From: Dunaliella salina
Lineage: Eukaryota > Chlorophyta > Chlorophyceae > Chlamydomonadales > Dunaliellaceae
Reading direction: 5' to 3'
DNA length: 17,068 nucleotides
Assembly (NCBI GenBank): GCA_002284615.2
Contig: MU069699.1
Location: 163,217-180,284 of the forward strand
Under the pieces are notes generated by a model that was not told where the DNA came from, ran no database searches, and saw only the letters and a program-made list of their open reading frames with translations. Made by a program: the position numbers and the translations under genes. Below are positions 16,601-17,068 of this stretch, piece after piece. Position 1 is the first letter of the stretch; every line of letters begins with the position of its first letter.

Positions 16601-17013
16601 GCGCTCATAGCTTTCCAATAAGAAAAAGCTTCCCAATCACAATTCACCATGTGTGCGCCGCCCCAGTTTTGTCTTCTACGCCTCACTCATTGACATGCCC
16701 TCAATGTTGCTGTCATAGTCTCTCTAGAACTTACGACATTTTCTTACTAGCAGGCCTGTCTGGCTGATGCAAAGGGCAACTGCACGGGCACCTCACAAGT
16801 GCCACTGGATTTGTGTACTTTAATTCTTCTGGAACCAACATCATGGACCAGTCAAGTCCTTAATTGCATGCTCTCCCTCCTTTGCTGCGCACAGGTACCA
16901 TGGACACTCCATGAGCGACCCTGGCTCCACATACCGCACCCGTGATGAAATAAATGTTATGCGCCAGTCACGAGATCCTATAGACAGGGTGAAGAAGCTG
17001 TTGCTGGAAGCAG
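4517..17013 (+). CDS. PDHA1: mitochondrial pyruvate dehydrogenase E1 component alpha subunit, 11 exons, 3' end beyond window
   Basis: This gene encodes the thiamine-diphosphate-dependent E1 alpha subunit. With E1 beta it decarboxylates pyruvate and passes the acetyl group to E2 lipoamide in the mitochondrial matrix. Joined exons (4517-4651, 4826-4946, 6472-6514, 6815-6869, 8154-8262, 9547-9620, 9782-9874, 10206-10289, 10772-10843, 15911-16011, 16895-17013) give 335 codons. In order they show an Arg/Ser/Ala transit peptide (1-33), [37 protein letters not shown], the TPP motif running from YGDGAANQ to [18 protein letters not shown], and [18 protein letters not shown] with the conserved regulatory serines. 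Plant homologues are about 390 residues, so some 50 to 75 codons are missing to the right. Residues match plant more than animal or fungal E1 alpha ([16 protein letters not shown]). One oddity is GIVGSG where GIVGAQ is usual. The symbol is the generic family name. Confidence 0.94.
4826..4946 (+). CDS. PDHA1: PDHA exon 2: PPSR...MRRMEVAA segment
   Basis: The acceptor CCCTGCAG ends at 4825. The exon encodes [20 protein letters not shown] and then the helix ...[10 protein letters not shown], which matches the plant ...PPSR.VETS...MRRMEIAAD region. It ends in G of a split codon before GTGTGT at 4947. The 174-nt intron before it is the second shortest of the gene. Confidence 0.92.
4947..6471. other. 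intron 2 (1525 nt): short repeats and a dispersed element
   Basis: Besides the dispersed repeat at 5596-6130, the intron holds four copies of the 11-mer GCATGGATGGA at 5249-5292. The right end carries an 80-bp tandem duplication that includes the exon 3 acceptor. No gene is seen in 5293-5595. Confidence 0.7.
5596..6130 (+). repeat. dispersed repeat, copy 1 (direct)
   Basis: About 530 bp, recurring as a reverse complement at 13638-14172 and directly at 14228-14573. Shared landmarks are CCCAAATTCCTGAAAATGTT, AAAATATTTT, GTGCTGGATTTTCTC, ACCAACCACTGGG, TTTGGTGCAGTGGCT and TAGGGTTCACG. A small palindrome, AAGGTCAA-AAA-TTGACCTT, lies at 5859-5877. No coding capacity or clear terminal repeats, so a non-autonomous interspersed element is likely. 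Confidence 0.82.
6323..6482 (+). repeat. 80-bp tandem duplication spanning the exon 3 acceptor
   Basis: Two units of 80 bp share TCTAAAATGTGGTTGCTGTT, TTTTCTGCTCCATGTGCAAA and GCTAAAAAGACATCCAGT. The second unit contains the real acceptor AAAAAG at 6471 and the first dozen bases of exon 3. The first carries the same junction at 6386-6400 with nothing coding behind it. Confidence 0.9.
6472..6514 (+). CDS. PDHA1: PDHA exon 3: [15 protein letters not shown]
   Basis: This 43-nt micro-exon completes Asp from exon 2 (G + AC) and ends in CT of a Leu codon completed by exon 4. It encodes the conserved [11 protein letters not shown] segment. The acceptor is AAAAAG without an adjacent pyrimidine tract. 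A tract TTTGCTTTTCTGCTCC lies 22 nt earlier, and the AG at 6470-6471 is the first AG after it. The donor is GTGAGTG. Confidence 0.87.
6515..6814. other. intron 3 (300 nt), nothing else recognised
   Basis: A GTGAGTG donor and a CACTGCAG acceptor bound sequence in which no repeat or RNA gene was seen. Confidence 0.7.
6815..6869 (+). CDS. PDHA1: PDHA exon 4: [18 protein letters not shown]
   Basis: G at 6815 completes the Leu codon, followed by 18 codons containing the conserved YDGQEAV motif and the IEAAIT helix. The acceptor CACACTGCAG ends at 6814. The donor GTGCGA starts at 6870. It ends in phase 0. Confidence 0.92.
7027..7293 (-). other. antisense open frame in intron 4, unrecognised
   Basis: The minus strand has an 88-codon open frame with a balanced composition, including segments such as [20 protein letters not shown] and [17 protein letters not shown], that reads more like protein than the low-complexity frames nearby. 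I recognise no family. It could be a fragment of a transposon or a chance frame. No promoter or splice partner was identified. Confidence 0.25.
7461..8143 (+). repeat. seven decayed tandem copies of the exon 5 acceptor junction
   Basis: Units starting at about 7461, 7564, 7657, 7751, 7846, 7948 and 8044 repeat the junction of exon 5 (unit 8 at 8144). Each has a TGCTCTACCTTGCCTGCAG-like intron end followed by GACTCCATCATC...GCGATCACTGC, covering about the first 45 nt of the exon. Spacing is 93 to 103 bp. Units 1 and 4 keep an intact CAG/GACTCC acceptor; the others are damaged (for example CTGGACTCC, ATGAATCC, ATAACTCC). None carries the rest of the exon ([15 protein letters not shown]). Confidence 0.88.
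8154..8262 (+). CDS. PDHA1: PDHA exon 5: TYRDHC and RGGSV segment
   Basis: The acceptor CTTGCCTGCAG ends at 8153. Thirty-six codons plus one base read [20 protein letters not shown], then [16 protein letters not shown]. This is the conserved YRDH...RGG...EL.GR region near the active-site entrance. The donor GTGATC at 8263 is weak. The Gly codon G|GG is completed by exon 6. It is the true last unit of the array upstream. Confidence 0.93.
8263..9546. other. intron 5 (1284 nt) with tandem repeats
   Basis: The intron contains the GTGGCT/TGAGCCCACC array (separate entry), an (AAAAG)n run near 9325-9357, GCTAGCAA repeats near 9405-9425 and a poly-C run near 9452-9465. Between 8906 and 9320 nothing was recognised. 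Confidence 0.75.
8417..8905. repeat. GTGGCTGAGCCCACC minisatellite array
   Basis: After a short (GGCTGT)n run at 8419-8440, degenerate 20-bp half-units from about 8519 alternate GTGGCTGAGCCCACCATTTG and CAGTGACTGAGCACACCACT, giving a 40-bp higher-order period. Open frames on the minus strand through it (repeated [12 protein letters not shown] peptides) are products of the repeat. Confidence 0.88.
9547..9620 (+). CDS. PDHA1: PDHA exon 6: GGSMHMY...GIVGSG
   Basis: The acceptor CTGCACAG ends at 9546. The exon encodes [20 protein letters not shown] then VGSG, the glycine-rich segment preceding the TPP-binding core. It ends in phase 0 before GTGAGTG at 9621. The last two residues, SG, replace the AQ usual in this family and depend on the donor being placed at 9621. 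Confidence 0.93.
9782..9874 (+). CDS. PDHA1: PDHA exon 7: start of the TPP-binding motif
   Basis: Thirty-one codons begin [20 protein letters not shown] and end YGDGAANQ, the GDG half of the TPP/Mg2+-binding motif. The acceptor TCTCTGCAG ends at 9781 and the donor GTGAGG starts at 9875. Both ends are phase 0. Confidence 0.95.
10206..10289 (+). CDS. PDHA1: PDHA exon 8: end of the TPP-binding motif
   Basis: Twenty-eight codons begin [16 protein letters not shown] and end CENNHYGM, the NN half of the TPP motif. The spacing from GDG to NN is normal for the family. The acceptor CTCAAGTGCAG ends at 10205; an earlier AG lies 5 nt upstream. The donor is GTAAGC at 10290. Confidence 0.95.
10290..10771. 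other. intron 8 (482 nt), nothing recognised
   Basis: GTAAGC donor and CCCTCGCAG acceptor. No repeat unit, exon copy or RNA gene was seen inside. Confidence 0.7.
10772..10843 (+). CDS. PDHA1: PDHA exon 9: [10 protein letters not shown]...IPGIK
   Basis: Twenty-four codons begin [20 protein letters not shown] and end PGIK. The TAEWRAAKS sequence is plant-like. The end is uncertain. Splicing at 10843 (AAG/GTGGTA) keeps the family length but gives KADGMD. Splicing at 10846 (GTG/GTACAC) gives KVADGMD, keeping the usual Val but adding one residue. Both are in phase. Confidence 0.9.
11041..11335. repeat. 67-bp duplication and AAGTAATT-rich tract
   Basis: GCACCACGCCGGGCAAAAATGCTTGAAG...CAGGCAGCTTTG appears twice (about 11048 and 11116). 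It is followed at 11228-11330 by short repeats of CGGGCAGCAAAGTAATT and GGGGTAAGTAATTAA type. Confidence 0.75.
11337..12308. repeat. GCACTGCAGGCACTG minisatellite, about 970 bp
   Basis: Built from the hexamers GGCACT, GCAGGCACTG and GGCACAGGCAC with interspersed CATACGCACATCAGCCACAG blocks. A higher-order unit of about 60 to 70 bp (…GCACTGTCATACGCACATCAG…) recurs from 11526 to 11780. Because the basic period is a multiple of three, long open frames exist on both strands: Ala/Leu-rich, His/Arg/Cys-rich and Gly/Thr-rich on +, Pro/Val-rich on -. They are read as repeat artefacts inside intron 9. Confidence 0.92.
13026..13417. repeat. 195-bp tandem duplication
   Basis: Copies start at 13026 and 13221 (GAAGGCACTCGCAGCCGTG versus GAAGGCACTCGTGGCCGTG) and are nearly identical over 195 bp. 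The second has an expanded CA run near 13360. The period is 65 codons, so frames stay open across both copies on both strands. I recognise no protein in either. Confidence 0.92.
13458..13478. repeat. perfect palindrome, 10-bp arms
   Basis: TATACAGGAT, one T, then ATCCTGTATA. It is followed by further AT-rich symmetric sequence (TATACGTATA, AACGTT). It lies about 160 bp from the start of the reversed dispersed repeat. It may be an element end or a cruciform-prone site; nothing else supports a role. Confidence 0.55.
13638..14172 (-). repeat. dispersed repeat, copy 2 (reversed)
   Basis: Reverse complement of 5596-6130 along its whole length with scattered substitutions and small indels. Landmarks read backwards here: GCCCAAACGTGG, CCACCATATCTGACCAGCCA, AAATCCAGCACTAGGGGTGC, AAAATATTTTGGG. 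The internal palindrome is degraded. Confidence 0.82.
14228..14573 (+). repeat. dispersed repeat, copy 3 (direct, shortened)
   Basis: Matches copy 1 from the CAAATCTGACC area to TAGGGTTCACG, with about 200 bp of the middle-left part missing. It keeps the palindrome AAGGTCAA-AAG-TTGACCTT at 14349-14367. With copy 2 it forms an inverted pair about 55 bp apart, which could fold into a long imperfect hairpin in the transcript. Confidence 0.8.
14591..14670. repeat. imperfect hairpin, about 32-bp stem and 14-nt loop
   Basis: GTGTCCATGAATTGCAAGGT...CCTTGGTT (14591-14623) pairs with AACCAAGTTCTAACCTTGCT...GGACAAC (14638-14670), with a few mismatches and one bulge. It lies just right of dispersed copy 3 inside intron 9. 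It may be a tiny foldback element or a small-RNA precursor; the sequence alone cannot decide. Confidence 0.6.
15647..15700 (+). pseudogene. decayed upstream copy of the exon 10 acceptor junction
   Basis: TTGCTCTACTTTTAAAGCAG followed by AAGGCATGGACAATGCAGTAAAGCAA mirrors the true junction 244 bp later (TTGCTCTGCTTTGTAGGCAG, ATGGCATGGACGTGCTGGCGGTGAAGCAA). Read in frame it gives [11 protein letters not shown] against the real [12 protein letters not shown], one codon shorter. There is no matching downstream half or donor. Confidence 0.72.
15911..16011 (+). CDS. PDHA1: PDHA exon 10: [11 protein letters not shown]...LELDTY
   Basis: Thirty-three codons plus two bases encode [20 protein letters not shown] and then [13 protein letters not shown], matching the plant GMDA.AVKQA..FAK...GPIILE.DTYR region. 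The acceptor is GCTTTGTAG at 15910; a nearby CAG at 15912-15914 would break the frame. The donor is GTGTGTG at 16012. Confidence 0.93.
16012..16894. other. intron 10 (883 nt) with a donor-edge duplication
   Basis: From 16004 to about 16141 two 81-bp-spaced segments repeat: CTACAGGTGTGTGTGCTGAA...CGCAATGATG...GTGGAGCAG and CTCACAGGTGTGTGGTAAAC...CGCAATGAGG...GTGCAGCAC. The first contains the real exon 10 donor; the second keeps an ACAG/GTGTGTG look-alike. The rest, 16142-16894, shows nothing I recognise. Confidence 0.7.
16895..17013 (+). CDS. PDHA1: PDHA exon 11: phosphorylation-loop region
   Basis: G completes Arg, then 39 codons run [20 protein letters not shown] and on to ...[13 protein letters not shown], ending in G of a split codon before GTGTGTG at 17014. 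HGHSMSDPG and the following GSTYR contain the serines that PDH kinases phosphorylate in animal E1 alpha (sites 1 and 2 by position). This is family knowledge, not shown here. The gene continues past the window. Confidence 0.95.
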
Positions 17014-17023
17014 GTGTGTGCAA

Positions 17024-17068
<45 letters not shown>
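17014..17068 (+). repeat. (GT)n microsatellite at the start of intron 11
   Basis: The donor GTGTGTG leads after a few bases into an uninterrupted GT run of about 40 nt that reaches the window edge. Sequence ending in a long dinucleotide run may mark a contig end. Confidence 0.9.

Overview
This is eukaryotic nuclear DNA, most likely from a green alga. The genes are cut into short exons (43 to 135 nt) by spliceosomal introns with GT...AG ends, many of them GTGAGT donors and TGCAG acceptors. The encoded protein is the plant-type mitochondrial pyruvate dehydrogenase E1 alpha subunit. Long introns, balanced base composition and abundant simple repeats fit a chlorophycean such as Dunaliella. That genus is an inference from general character, not from a search.

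Layout on the + strand: (1) 1-2500 holds the 3' end of one gene. Two exons (371-438 and 2416-2500) join in phase to give a C-terminus that fits the PDH E1 alpha family. The surrounding introns are full of decayed copies of the exon edges and of minisatellites. (2) 2501-4516 is intergenic. It contains an inverted pair of 40-bp sequences 1.1 kb apart, then a hairpin-forming palindrome and a TATA box. (3) 4517-17013 holds eleven exons of a PDH E1 alpha gene, from the start codon and mitochondrial transit peptide to the phosphorylation-loop region. It runs off the right edge about 50 to 75 codons short of the expected C-terminus. All junctions were placed by hand and the reading frame stays open through all eleven exons (1006 nt, 335 codons plus one base).

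The two genes lie head to tail on the same strand. The left one supplies the kind of C-terminus that the right one still lacks at the window edge. This suggests a tandem PDHA duplication, or an assembly duplication that mimics one.

The most unusual signal is that splice-junction segments (intron end plus the first or last 10 to 65 nt of an exon) have been tandemly copied into the neighbouring introns. I see this at five separate exons across both genes. The clearest case is eight units of about 98 bp ending at the real exon 5 acceptor (7461-8193). Other intron content includes a three-copy dispersed repeat of about 530 bp (5596, 13638 reversed, 14228), a roughly 970-bp CAGGCACTG array, a 195-bp tandem duplication and a 32-bp-stem hairpin. 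No tRNA, rRNA or CRISPR was seen, and no complete mobile element could be named.
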